Shown in pieces: positions 1-8,446 of a DNA stretch of 64,000 nucleotides; within the stretch, counting starts at the first letter, position 1, and the number at the start of each line of letters is the position of its first letter. The stretch spans positions 62,001 to 126,000 of the forward strand of contig NZ_AYMG01000019.1 of NCBI RefSeq assembly GCF_000633455.1, read 5' to 3'. The notes beneath the pieces are model-generated. The model did not search any database, was not told the DNA's origin, and saw only the letters and a program-made list of their open reading frames with translations. Position numbers and translations under genes: made by a program. Source of the DNA: Pedobacter jeongneungensis. GTDB taxonomy: Bacteria > Bacteroidota > Bacteroidia > Sphingobacteriales > Sphingobacteriaceae.

Positions 1-2
1 AT

Positions 3-389
3 ATTATTTACGAACATACCGGCACAACAGCTGAAGTATATCTCGATCCAAACCTGTTGAAAAACTGTGTGATCAACCTGATTTCGAATTCGATAAAATA
101 TTCTGGAGAGGATACGCTCATCCAGTTCAATTCCATTTTAAAGGATGATGAACTGATTTTGGAAGTAAAAGATAATGGTATTGGTATTCCGGAAGCTGAT
201 CATAACAACCTGTTTGAACCTTTTTTCAGGGCGCATAATACCGGCGATATTCCTGGTACGGGTTTAGGCCTTAATATTGTAAAAAGATATGTAGGCCTGA
301 TGAATGGAACGGTAAGCTGCCAAAGTGAACAAAATTCGGGTGCGGTTTTTACGCTTATTTTCCTGTTTAACAAAGAATTTAAAGTTTAA
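3..389 (+). CDS. Sensor histidine kinase, C-terminal part (5' truncated by window edge)
   Basis: This is the ATP-binding domain of a histidine kinase whose start lies before the window. The open frame runs from the first bases, so no start is assigned. An N box (NLISNSIKYS), a G1 box (VKDNGIGIP), an F box (LFEPFFR) and a G2 box (GTGLGLNIV) follow in the normal HATPase order. The stop lies 10 bases before the receiver-Crp/Fnr regulator, so the two probably form a cognate pair in one operon. The sensor input domain is not visible, so the stimulus is unknown. Redox or oxygen is an inference from the cbb3 oxidase genes downstream. Confidence 0.92.
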   Translation: MIYEHTGTTAEVYLDPNLLKNCVINLISNSIKYSGEDTLIQFNSILKDDELILEVKDNGIGIPEADHNNLFEPFFRAHNTGDIPGTGLGLNIVKRYVGLMNGTVSCQSEQNSGAVFTLIFLFNKEFKV

Positions 390-399
390 GATCCATTCC

Positions 400-1431
400 A
401 TGAGTAAGAAAGTTTTGATAATTGAAGACAATAACGACATCAGGGAAAGTACTGCCGAAGTGCTCGATCTGGCTGGATACGAAACTTTTACCGCTAAACA
501 CGGTAAGGTAGGTGTTGAAATGGCTTTGCAGCACCTGCCAGATGTAATATTATGCGACATCATGATGCCTGAACTGGATGGATATGGCGTTTTATATCTT
601 TTGAACAAAAATCCGAAAACCGCCAATATTCCTTTTATTTTCATCACCGCAAAAACAGAACGGGCAGATATGCGGAAAGGAATGGAAATGGGGGCAGATG
701 ACTACCTTACTAAACCCTTTGACGACATCGAACTTTTTAAGGCAATAGAAAGCAGGTTTAAGAAAAAACAGCAATCGGCAGGTTTTAACTCGGTTGCAAA
801 CGATAGTGAAACGGCAATGGATGAACTCCGTAAAAAAGGAAAATCAAGACCCGTGGGTAATAAACAGATTATTTACGTTGAAGGCGATGAACCAGCCCAC
901 CTTTATTATATAAGCAAAGGGCAAGTGAAAACCTACAAACGTTTTAAGGATGGCAGGGAACTTTCGTCAGGGCTTTACCACGATGGTGATTTTTTTGGCT
1001 ACGAAAGTTTATGCAATGGTGAAGTTTATGCCGAAAATGCAGCAACCTTAACCGAATCAGAAATTATCCAGATTCCCAAAGCCGATTTTATGGAATACCT
1101 GCTCAATCATCAGGCGGTATCCAAAACCTTTATCCATTTATTATCCGGAAACGTACGCGATAAGGGAAAACAAATGCTTCAGCTGGCCTACTCTTCGGTA
1201 AGGAAGCGTGTAGCAGAAGCATTGCTGCAGGTTGCAACAAAATTTGGCGATGGCATTGCTGATAGCTGCACCATCCGTATTTCACGCGATGATCTTGCCG
1301 CCTTGGTGGGTACGGCCAGCGAAACGGTAAGCAGAATGCTGGCTGATTTTAAAGACGAAAAACTGATTGATAAAACTGGTAATGCCATTAATATTCTATC
1401 TATCGAAAAACTGAGGAATATTAAACAATAG
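400..1431 (+). CDS. Response regulator: receiver domain fused to Crp/Fnr-type DNA-binding protein
   Basis: A 343-residue transcription factor. Residues 1-120 are a receiver domain with acidic residues E9/D10, phospho-acceptor D53 (in LCDIMMPELDG) and a TKPF lysine. About residues 150-265 form a cyclic-nucleotide-type beta barrel, and the C-terminus is a Crp winged helix (SRDDLAALVGTASETVSRML). ATG 400 is preferred over the in-frame 325, because residues before MSKKVLIIEDN match no receiver domain and overlap the kinase gene. The N-terminal Cys cluster of classical FNR is absent, so oxygen would have to be read through the kinase or another ligand. The gene precedes the haem and cbb3 genes, which it may control. 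Confidence 0.93.
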   Translation: MSKKVLIIEDNNDIRESTAEVLDLAGYETFTAKHGKVGVEMALQHLPDVILCDIMMPELDGYGVLYLLNKNPKTANIPFIFITAKTERADMRKGMEMGADDYLTKPFDDIELFKAIESRFKKKQQSAGFNSVANDSETAMDELRKKGKSRPVGNKQIIYVEGDEPAHLYYISKGQVKTYKRFKDGRELSSGLYHDGDFFGYESLCNGEVYAENAATLTESEIIQIPKADFMEYLLNHQAVSKTFIHLLSGNVRDKGKQMLQLAYSSVRKRVAEALLQVATKFGDGIADSCTIRISRDDLAALVGTASETVSRMLADFKDEKLIDKTGNAINILSIEKLRNIKQ

Positions 1432-1433
1432 CG

Positions 1434-1600
1434 TTCATTAGTCGTTGGTTCATTAGTCATTGGTTTATTGGTCATTAGTTTATTTGGTTAATTGTTTAAA
1501 TTGGTTAACTGAACATTAGTTCATGTCAACTCGGTTAATCAACTCCCAACTTAATTTATTGATCATTAGTCAATCAACTCAAGACTATGGATTCAAGACT
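1434..1600. repeat. Low-complexity intergenic repeats (cattagt / ggttaa units)
   Basis: The spacer after the regulator contains several degenerate copies of a gttcattagtc-like unit and of a ggttaa/attagt motif. No coding frame or clear terminator was seen. The stretch also holds one copy of a 28-base sequence that recurs elsewhere in the window. Confidence 0.6.
1483..1510. repeat. 28-bp dispersed intergenic repeat, copy A
   Basis: The core ggttaattgtttaaattggt with its flanks is identical over 28 bases to 24941-24968. A 23-base inverted copy lies at 12037-12059. All three copies are between genes. Confidence 0.75.
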
Positions 1601-1672
1601 CCAGACTAAAAAAAGTAACGAGTATCATTTTTTTCTCTAAGCATTCTCATCTGTTACCTTACCGTTAGCCCA

Positions 1673-1680
1673 TAGTTTTG
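1673..1680 (+). promoter_or_regulatory. Candidate -7 element (TAGTTTTG) for the half-domain gene and hemN
   Basis: TAGTTTTG fits the Bacteroidota -7 consensus TAnnTTTG and lies 18 bases before ATG 1699. No good TTTG -33 element is present at the normal spacing, which would fit an activator-dependent promoter. Confidence 0.4.
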
Positions 1681-1698
1681 TATACATAAATACTGTAT

Positions 1699-2127
1699 AT
1701 GAAAGCTATAGCTTACAACATTAAGCCCGATGAAAAGGAATGGTTGGTACTGGCCAATTATAAAAAACACGATATTACGATCATTGCTAACAGCTTAACC
1801 GCCGATACGCTTTCATTTGCAACCGGAAAGGAAGCCTTGTTGGTTTTTAATAACGACGACCTCAGCGAAGCCATGATTTTGGGGCTAAAAGCGCTTGGTA
1901 TCAAATACATTGCCACCTCATCTTCCGAAACCGACCACCTTGACTTAAAAGCCGCAGGTTTTGCCGGAATGAAAGTCGCAAATGTTCCACTGGCATCAAA
2001 AGATGCTGACCCTAAATTAAGGATGGAACAGGTGGTTAAAAATCTCGATCAATGGGCTGCGGGTAAATGCGTAGGTAAAGCCTGCTGCTGCCAGAACGAA
2101 TGTGCAACCATTAAAGCGTTAAAATAA
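1699..2127 (+). CDS. Stand-alone D-2-hydroxyacid dehydrogenase N-terminal half-domain protein with Cys-rich tail
   Basis: A 142-residue protein. Residues 1-105 resemble the N-terminal substrate-binding half of D-lactate dehydrogenases: a KPDEKEWL-like start, a FNNDDLSEAMILGLKALGIKYIA-like strand-helix-strand, then a DLKAAG segment. The Rossmann NAD-binding domain and catalytic Arg/Glu/His are missing, so it should not act as a dehydrogenase. The tail has Cys124, Cys129-131 and Cys135, a cluster suited to binding metal or an Fe-S centre. Its stop overlaps the hemN start (TAATG), so translation is coupled. A role in haem or metal handling for the oxidase is inferred from context only. Confidence 0.85.
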   Translation: MKAIAYNIKPDEKEWLVLANYKKHDITIIANSLTADTLSFATGKEALLVFNNDDLSEAMILGLKALGIKYIATSSSETDHLDLKAAGFAGMKVANVPLASKDADPKLRMEQVVKNLDQWAAGKCVGKACCCQNECATIKALK

Positions 2128-3473
2128 TGGAAACTGCTGCACTGCTTAAAAAATATAATATTGCTGCGCCAAGATACACCAGTTATCCAACGGTACCATA
2201 CTGGGACAATGAAAACTTCAATCGAAAAGATTGGTTAACAACGGTAGCCAAAACCTATATCACATATAAAGAAGAAGGGATAAGTTTGTACATCCACCTT
2301 CCATTTTGCGAAAGCCTGTGTACCTACTGTGGCTGCAATACCCGTATTACCAAAAACCATTCGGTTGAGGTGCCATACATCCTCGCTGTACTTGCTGAAT
2401 GGAACATGTATGTAGATGCTTTGAAAGAGAAACCCAAACTAAAAGAACTGCACCTGGGTGGGGGAACACCAACTTTTTTTAGTGCAGAAAACCTCGGGCT
2501 CCTCATTAACGGCATTATGCAAAATGCAATCCTGGCTCCCGATGCCGAACTCTCTTTTGAGGCGCATCCGGCCAATACCACCATTGAACATTTAACAACG
2601 CTTTACCAACTTGGTTTTAAAAGGTTAAGCCTTGGTATTCAGGATTTTGATCCCAAAGTACAGTTTTTGATCAACCGTTTTCAAACGCCGGAGCAGGTTG
2701 CGCTAATTACGGTACAGGCTAGGGCAATCGGCTATACTTCGGTTAATTTTGATTTGATTTATGGCCTTCCGGGACAAAGTATTTATGGATTAACGGACAC
2801 CATAAATGAAGTTATTGCAATGCAACCAGATCGCATTGCATTTTACAGTTACGCACATGTGCCCTGGTTAAAACCCGGCCAAAGGCATTATACCGAAAAA
2901 GATATCCCTGTGGGGGATGAAAAATTTGCACTTTATCATTTAGGGAGGAAATTGCTTGATGATGCAGGCTATAAAGATGTGGGGATGGATCATTTTGCGC
3001 TGAAAAGTGATTCTTTATTCCAGGCGATGATAGAACAGAGTCTTCACCGGAATTTTATGGGCTACACCAATCAGCATACCCACTTGCTCATTGGATTAGG
3101 GGTTTCTTCCATCAGCGACAGTTGGACAGCTTTTGCACAGAATCCTAAAACGGTAGAGGCTTATCTGGATAAAATGGAATCGGGAATACTGCCTGTAGAA
3201 AAGGGACATTTCCTAACTGATAAAGATCTGGAGGTGAGAAAACACATCCTCAACATCATGTGTAAAGAAAATACCATTTACAATGAAGGTATTCCTGAAG
3301 CTGTATATAAAAGGCTTTTACCCTTATTGCTCGATAAACTGATCAGTGTAACCGAAAAGGAAATCAGCATTACCACAAAAGGAAAATCTTTCTTAAGAAA
3401 TGTTTGTATGGCATTTGATGAAAAATTATGGCTTAAGCAGCCGAAAACCCAATTATTCAGTTCATCAATTTAA
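2127..3473 (+). CDS. hemN: Oxygen-independent coproporphyrinogen III oxidase
   Basis: A radical-SAM enzyme that decarboxylates coproporphyrinogen III to protoporphyrinogen IX without oxygen, in the cytoplasm. The 448-residue length is normal for HemN. The signature LYIHLPFCESLCTYCGCN places cluster ligands at Cys61, Cys65 and Cys68, with the extra Cys70 and Tyr typical of true HemN rather than HemW. LGGGTPTFF is the SAM-binding glycine motif. The gene is coupled to the upstream half-domain gene and lies 12 bases before ccoI, so haem supply is grouped with oxidase assembly for low-oxygen growth. Confidence 0.95.
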   Translation: METAALLKKYNIAAPRYTSYPTVPYWDNENFNRKDWLTTVAKTYITYKEEGISLYIHLPFCESLCTYCGCNTRITKNHSVEVPYILAVLAEWNMYVDALKEKPKLKELHLGGGTPTFFSAENLGLLINGIMQNAILAPDAELSFEAHPANTTIEHLTTLYQLGFKRLSLGIQDFDPKVQFLINRFQTPEQVALITVQARAIGYTSVNFDLIYGLPGQSIYGLTDTINEVIAMQPDRIAFYSYAHVPWLKPGQRHYTEKDIPVGDEKFALYHLGRKLLDDAGYKDVGMDHFALKSDSLFQAMIEQSLHRNFMGYTNQHTHLLIGLGVSSISDSWTAFAQNPKTVEAYLDKMESGILPVEKGHFLTDKDLEVRKHILNIMCKENTIYNEGIPEAVYKRLLPLLLDKLISVTEKEISITTKGKSFLRNVCMAFDEKLWLKQPKTQLFSSSI

Positions 3474-3485
3474 AAAATAATTACA

Positions 3486-5870
3486 ATGGAAGATCAAAGT
3501 AAAACCACAATCAAAGCCATTTGCTACCACTGTGGAGAGGATCTGCCCAAGGTAAAATATCAAACAGAAGATAAAGATTTTTGCTGTGCGGGTTGTATGT
3601 CTGTTTTCAAGATCCTTTCCGAAAACAACTTATGCAATTATTATGTATACAACAATAATCCAGGCAGGCAGTTAAAAAATGAAAGCCATTTAGCCTACCT
3701 CGACGAGCCTAAAATTATTGATCAGCTGCTCGATTACAAACATGAAAGTTCGGGCATTATTACCTTTTACATCCCCGCCATCCACTGCAGCTCCTGCATC
3801 TGGTTATTGGAACACCTGTATAAAATCAATCCCGCTATTTTCAGCTCACGGATCGATTTCCTTAAAAAACAGGTTACCATAAGCTTCAATCATGAGGAAA
3901 TCTCTTTGAGGCAGCTCGTAGAAACCTTAAACCAGATTGGTTACGAACCCTTAATCAGTCTTCAGGATGTGGTAAAAGCGCACAGCAGTTCGGTTGATAA
4001 AGCTTTAGTACTGAAAATCGCTGTTGCAGGATTTTTAATGGGTAATGTGATGCTTTTTAGTTTTCCCGAATATTTTGGCCTTTCGGGTTTTGAAAAACAG
4101 TTTCAGTCCTTATTCGGCTGGTTAAACCTGGCATTTTCTATCCCTGCTGCTTTTTATTGCGGCCGTGATTATTTTACCTCTGCCATTACCAGTATCAAAC
4201 ACAAACACATCAATTTAGATACGCCTTTGGCACTGATTATTGCGGTATTGTTTTTACGCACCGCGTTTGAAGTCATTTTTGCCACCGGGCCAGGTTTTGC
4301 CGATACCTTAACCGGTTTGGTTTTTTTGCTCCTTATGGGGAAATGGCTCAAACAGCATACCTATCACCACATTTCTTTCGACCGCGATTATCGTTCATAC
4401 TTCCCAATTGCGGTAACCACATTGCAAAACGGTAAAGAAAAACCCGTATCCATTAACGAAATTAAAACCGGCGACAGGTTGTGGATTAGAAATGGAGAAC
4501 TGGTGCCTGCAGATGCCATTTTAATGAAGGGCGATGCATGGGTGGATATGAGTTTTGTTACCGGCGAATCGGAGCCTATACATAAAGTGCTGGGCGAAAT
4601 CATTTATGCAGGAGGGAGGCAAACCACCGAAGCCATAGAACTCGAAGTGATCAAACCGGTTTCGCAGAGTTACCTTACCGGACTCTGGAATAACGATAAT
4701 TATAAAAACAACATCGAAAAACAGAATTTTAATGATTCTGTCGCGAAATATTTCAGCCTAGGTGTTTTTCTCATCGCATTTGCGGCTACAGCTTATTGGT
4801 TGTTTGAGCACGATAGTCACAAAGCCTGGTCGGCATTTACCGCGGTTATTATTGTGGCTTGTCCCTGTGTACTGGCTTTAAGCACGCCATTCACTTTATC
4901 CGCAATCTTATCTGTTTTTGATAAGAAAGGGTTTTATGTAAAAAATACTGATGCCGTTGAAGAACTGGCCAAATGCGATACCCTGATTTTTGATAAAACA
5001 GGTACATTAACCAGTAATGAAAATGCCGAAATTTCTTTTAGCGGATCCTTAACAAACGAAGAAAAACGGGTTGTGGCTTCGTTGTTGCGTAACTCCACCC
5101 ATCCTTTAAGCCGGCATATTTTAAAGGCTTTAAACGTAGAAAGATTTTATTCACTTAACGATTATAAGGAAGTGGTGGGTAAAGGTTTATCGGCTCAGAT
5201 CAACCATCATGCTATCTATGCCGGACATTTATCGATGTTGCCTGTAACCGTAAAATCTGCTGGGGAAAGCGGGGTGCACATTGTGATCGACCATACTTAT
5301 AAAGGTTGTTTTGATATCAAACAGCAATGGCGGCCCGGACTGGCACAGCTGGTTTCGAAACTCTCCAAATTTAACCTTCAGGTTTTATCGGGCGATACGG
5401 ATAAGGACGGTTCCATACTGACAACCATTTTTCCGGAAAACACTACCATCAGGTTCCATCAACGGCCATACCAAAAACTGGATGCCGTTTTAAACCTCCA
5501 GGAAAGCGGGAATAAAGTAATGATGCTCGGCGATGGCTTAAATGATGCGGGCGCCTTAAAGCAGAGTAATTTTGGGATAGCCATAACGGATAACATTAAT
5601 AATTTTACCCCAGGCTGCGATGCCATTCTGCAGGGTGGTGGCTTGAATCTTCTGCCGCATTTTATCCAGCTTAGTAAAGATGGACTTAAAGTGATTAAAA
5701 TAAGTTTTGTCATTGCCATTGCCTACAACTGTATTGGTATTTTTTATGCCGTACAGGGAACACTTTATCCATTGGTTGCTGCGGTGCTGATGCCCGTTAG
5801 TACTGTTACTATCATATTATTCACCACCCTCGCCACCCGCTGGTTTGCCCGTAAAAATAAACTGATATGA
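3486..5870 (+). CDS. ccoI: Copper-translocating P1B-type ATPase for cbb3 oxidase assembly (CcoI/FixI)
   Basis: A 794-residue heavy-metal ATPase. The N-terminus carries a CYHCGEDL pair (Cys13/16) and CCAGC (Cys33/34/37), typical of CcoI in this phylum, then an HMA domain with HCSSC (Cys101/104). The core has the CPC transmembrane motif (VACPCVLALS), the phosphorylation motif DKTGTLT, an HP motif in THPLSRH and GDGLNDAGAL. It lies between hemN and ccoS and should move copper for the CuB centre across the inner membrane. Its stop overlaps the ccoS start (ATGA). Confidence 0.95.
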   Translation: MEDQSKTTIKAICYHCGEDLPKVKYQTEDKDFCCAGCMSVFKILSENNLCNYYVYNNNPGRQLKNESHLAYLDEPKIIDQLLDYKHESSGIITFYIPAIHCSSCIWLLEHLYKINPAIFSSRIDFLKKQVTISFNHEEISLRQLVETLNQIGYEPLISLQDVVKAHSSSVDKALVLKIAVAGFLMGNVMLFSFPEYFGLSGFEKQFQSLFGWLNLAFSIPAAFYCGRDYFTSAITSIKHKHINLDTPLALIIAVLFLRTAFEVIFATGPGFADTLTGLVFLLLMGKWLKQHTYHHISFDRDYRSYFPIAVTTLQNGKEKPVSINEIKTGDRLWIRNGELVPADAILMKGDAWVDMSFVTGESEPIHKVLGEIIYAGGRQTTEAIELEVIKPVSQSYLTGLWNNDNYKNNIEKQNFNDSVAKYFSLGVFLIAFAATAYWLFEHDSHKAWSAFTAVIIVACPCVLALSTPFTLSAILSVFDKKGFYVKNTDAVEELAKCDTLIFDKTGTLTSNENAEISFSGSLTNEEKRVVASLLRNSTHPLSRHILKALNVERFYSLNDYKEVVGKGLSAQINHHAIYAGHLSMLPVTVKSAGESGVHIVIDHTYKGCFDIKQQWRPGLAQLVSKLSKFNLQVLSGDTDKDGSILTTIFPENTTIRFHQRPYQKLDAVLNLQESGNKVMMLGDGLNDAGALKQSNFGIAITDNINNFTPGCDAILQGGGLNLLPHFIQLSKDGLKVIKISFVIAIAYNCIGIFYAVQGTLYPLVAAVLMPVSTVTIILFTTLATRWFARKNKLI

Positions 5871-6046
5871 ATATCCTCTACTTTTTGGTGGGCTGCAGCG
5901 TTTTAATGGCACTTATTTTTCTGGGTGCCTTCTTTTGGGCTTATAAAACTGGTCAGAACGATGACGTGCATACACCGGGTATTCGCGTATTGTTCGATGA
6001 TGAGGTAATTTCCGAAAAAAGTGAAGAAGATCACTTTTCCAGCTAA
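5867..6046 (+). CDS. ccoS: cbb3-type cytochrome oxidase assembly protein CcoS
   Basis: A 59-residue single-pass membrane protein. The N-terminus is hydrophobic (LVGCSVLMALIFLGAFFWA). It is followed by KTGQNDDVHTPGIRVLFDDE, which closely follows the CcoS pattern of a Gly-Gln/Asp-Asp segment ending in LFDDE. The start overlaps the ccoI stop (ATGA), and 72 bases separate it from ccoNO. CcoS is required for cofactor insertion into the oxidase in other bacteria. The gene is short and easily missed. Confidence 0.92.
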   Translation: MNILYFLVGCSVLMALIFLGAFFWAYKTGQNDDVHTPGIRVLFDDEVISEKSEEDHFSS

Positions 6047-6078
6047 CCGCCATCATCCTTTATCTGCCTGCCGCAGGA

Positions 6079-6086
6079 TACCTTTG
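6079..6086 (+). promoter_or_regulatory. Candidate -7 element (TACCTTTG) upstream of ccoNO
   Basis: TACCTTTG matches TAnnTTTG and lies 33 bases before the ccoNO ATG, in the only real gap inside the oxidase cluster. The -33 region is weak (TTTA at suboptimal spacing). It may let structural genes be expressed apart from hemN-ccoIS. Confidence 0.45.
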
Positions 6087-6118
6087 GTGTACAAAACATA
6101 CAAAATTCCGCTTCTATT

Positions 6119-8260
6119 ATGCAGCTAGAAAAATTTACTTACGATAACAGGATTGTTCGAAACTTTGGCATTGCCACCCTGGTTTGGGGAATTATAGGGA
6201 TGACCGTTGGACTGCTTGTTGCCATGCAACTTTTTAAACCGGCAATGAACATGGGCAGCCAGTACACCACTTTTGGCAGGATAAGGCCTTTGCACACCAA
6301 TGCCGTTATTTTCGCCTTTGTGGGAAACGCCATTTTTATGGGTGTTTATTATTCGCTTCAGCGGTTACTTAAGGCCAGGATGTTTAGCGATGTGCTCAGC
6401 AAGATTCACTTTTGGGGCTGGCAGCTCATTATCTTATCGGCCGTAATTACCCTTCCGCTGGGTTTTACCACCTCACACGAATATGCCGAACTTGAATGGC
6501 CAATCGATATTGCCATTACCATCATCTGGGTGGTTTTCGGCATAAATATGTTCGGTACCATTATTAAAAGGAGAGAGCGCCACCTCTATGTGGCGATATG
6601 GTTTTACATCGCCACTTTTGTTACCATTGCGGTATTACACATTGTAAACTCTTTTGAGCTGCCCATTTCTTTTATGAAAAGCTACTATCTGTATGCAGGC
6701 GTACAAGACGCATTGGTGCAGTGGTGGTATGGGCACAATGCCGTAGCATTTTTCCTCACTACTCCTTACCTGGGTATGATGTATTATTTCCTGCCAAAAA
6801 TGGCTGGCCGACCTGTTTATTCCTATAAACTGAGCATCCTGCACTTTTGGTCGCTCATTTTTATCTACATCTGGGCCGGTCCCCATCACTTATTGTACAC
6901 CTCATTACCGGGTTGGGCACAATCATTAGGCGTTGCTTTTTCCATCATGTTAATCGCACCAAGCTGGGGCGGTATGATCAACGGTTTATTGACCCTTCGT
7001 GGCGCCTGGGATAAAGTAAGAGAAGATGTGACCCTTAAATTTATGGTGGTTGCCCTTACCGCTTATGGTATGGCCACTTTTGAAGGTCCTTTATTATCGC
7101 TAAAACAGATTAATGGGGTAGCGCATTTTACCGATTGGATTGTAGCCCACGTACATGTTGGCGCTTTGGGCTGGAATGGCTTTTTAACTTTCGGTGTATT
7201 GTACTGGTTAATTCCTCGTATTTATAAAACCGAACTCTACTCTAAAAAACTGGCGCGTTTCCACTTTTGGATCGGTACGTTGGGCATCCTTTTTTATGCC
7301 ATCCCGATGTATTGGGCAGGTTTTACACAAGGTTTGATGTGGAAAGAATTTACCCCTGAAGGTTTATTGAAATACCCTAATTTCCTGGCTACGACCCTGC
7401 AGATTATCCCGATGCATGTTTTACGTTCAGTTGGCGGCGCTCTTTATTTAACAGGTGTAATCGTAATGACTTATAACCTGGCCAAAACCATGCTTGGGGC
7501 TAAACTTGTAGCCAATGAACCGGCCGAAGCCATGCCTTTAACCAAAATTATAGTAGACAGTAGTCCTGCCGATAAAGCCTGGCACAGGGTATTGGAGCGT
7601 AAACCAATGAAATTTATGGTGCTTTCGCTGATCATAATCCTCATTGGGGGAATGGTAGAGATGATGCCAACTTTTACGATCCAATCTAACGTGCCGACTA
7701 TTGCAAGCGTAAAGCCATATACCGCGCTCGAGTTGCAGGGCAGGGATTTGTACATCAGGGAAGGTTGTGTAAACTGCCATTCACAAACCGTGCGACCCTT
7801 TCGTTCAGAAACAGAACGTTATGGCGAATACAGCAAGGCCGGAGAATTTGTTTACGATCACCCTTTTTTATGGGGCAGTAAACGTACCGGACCAGATCTT
7901 CATCGTGTAGGAGGAAAGTATTCTGATGCCTGGCATTACAATCACCTGGTTGATCCTACTTCAATGTCGCCGGGAAGTATTATGCCGCCATATCCATGGC
8001 TTATTGAACAGCAACTGGATATCACTACCACAGCCAGTAAAATCAGGGCCATGCGAACATTGGGCGTTCCGTATTCCGAAGGATATGACAAACATGCCAA
8101 TGATGATTTAAAAATTCAGGCCGAAAAAATTGCGTTAGACCTGAAGCAGAACAACATTAAAGTTAAAAGCGACCGTGAAATTGTGGCCATCATCGCTTAC
8201 CTGCAACGTTTGGGTACCGATATTAAAGCCAATAAAGAAACCATTCCTTCAAATCAATAA
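6119..8260 (+). CDS. ccoNO: cbb3-type cytochrome c oxidase, fused subunits I and II (CcoN-CcoO)
   Basis: A 713-residue fusion. Residues 1 to about 470 are the multi-pass haem-copper catalytic subunit with conserved histidines (HTNAVIFAF, YGHNAVAFF, VAHVHVGALGWNG). After a linker and another membrane helix, residues 530-700 are the CcoO monohaem cytochrome c with CVNCH (Cys550, Cys553, His554), SQTVRPFRSE and a SIMPPYPWL methionine-ligand segment. The complex reduces oxygen to water with high affinity and pumps protons. Fusion of N and O is common in Bacteroidota. CcoQ and CcoP genes follow directly. Confidence 0.96.
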   Translation: MQLEKFTYDNRIVRNFGIATLVWGIIGMTVGLLVAMQLFKPAMNMGSQYTTFGRIRPLHTNAVIFAFVGNAIFMGVYYSLQRLLKARMFSDVLSKIHFWGWQLIILSAVITLPLGFTTSHEYAELEWPIDIAITIIWVVFGINMFGTIIKRRERHLYVAIWFYIATFVTIAVLHIVNSFELPISFMKSYYLYAGVQDALVQWWYGHNAVAFFLTTPYLGMMYYFLPKMAGRPVYSYKLSILHFWSLIFIYIWAGPHHLLYTSLPGWAQSLGVAFSIMLIAPSWGGMINGLLTLRGAWDKVREDVTLKFMVVALTAYGMATFEGPLLSLKQINGVAHFTDWIVAHVHVGALGWNGFLTFGVLYWLIPRIYKTELYSKKLARFHFWIGTLGILFYAIPMYWAGFTQGLMWKEFTPEGLLKYPNFLATTLQIIPMHVLRSVGGALYLTGVIVMTYNLAKTMLGAKLVANEPAEAMPLTKIIVDSSPADKAWHRVLERKPMKFMVLSLIIILIGGMVEMMPTFTIQSNVPTIASVKPYTALELQGRDLYIREGCVNCHSQTVRPFRSETERYGEYSKAGEFVYDHPFLWGSKRTGPDLHRVGGKYSDAWHYNHLVDPTSMSPGSIMPPYPWLIEQQLDITTTASKIRAMRTLGVPYSEGYDKHANDDLKIQAEKIALDLKQNNIKVKSDREIVAIIAYLQRLGTDIKANKETIPSNQ

Positions 8261-8263
8261 AAT

Positions 8264-8446
8264 ATGTTCAACCAGATCAAAAATTTAGCCGGTGGCGAAA
8301 TATACCTCGTTACCTCTCTGCTTATGTTCATGGTGTTTTTTGTAATCGTGGGCGTTTACCTGCTCAAATTAAGTAAAAAACATATTGAAGTAATGAGCGA
8401 AATTCCTTTACAAGAAAACCAGCCTGATGTATATGAAGAAGATTAA
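8264..8446 (+). CDS. ccoQ: CcoQ-like small subunit of cbb3 oxidase
   Basis: A 60-residue protein with one membrane helix (about residues 13-34) and a charged C-terminal tail. It begins 3 bases after ccoNO and overlaps ccoP by several codons. Sequence similarity to FixQ/CcoQ is weak at this length, so the name rests mainly on position, size and topology. CcoQ stabilises the core complex in other species. Confidence 0.8.
   Translation: MFNQIKNLAGGEIYLVTSLLMFMVFFVIVGVYLLKLSKKHIEVMSEIPLQENQPDVYEED

Noticed and set aside
264..647. Antisense frame of 127 codons
   Set aside because: It lies opposite the histidine kinase and receiver genes, which have clear domains; no family resemblance.
1540..1572. 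FNR-type box (ttgatcattagtcaatca)
   Set aside because: It is an imperfect inverted repeat inside low-complexity repeats and too far (about 130 bases) from the start; not convincing without binding data.
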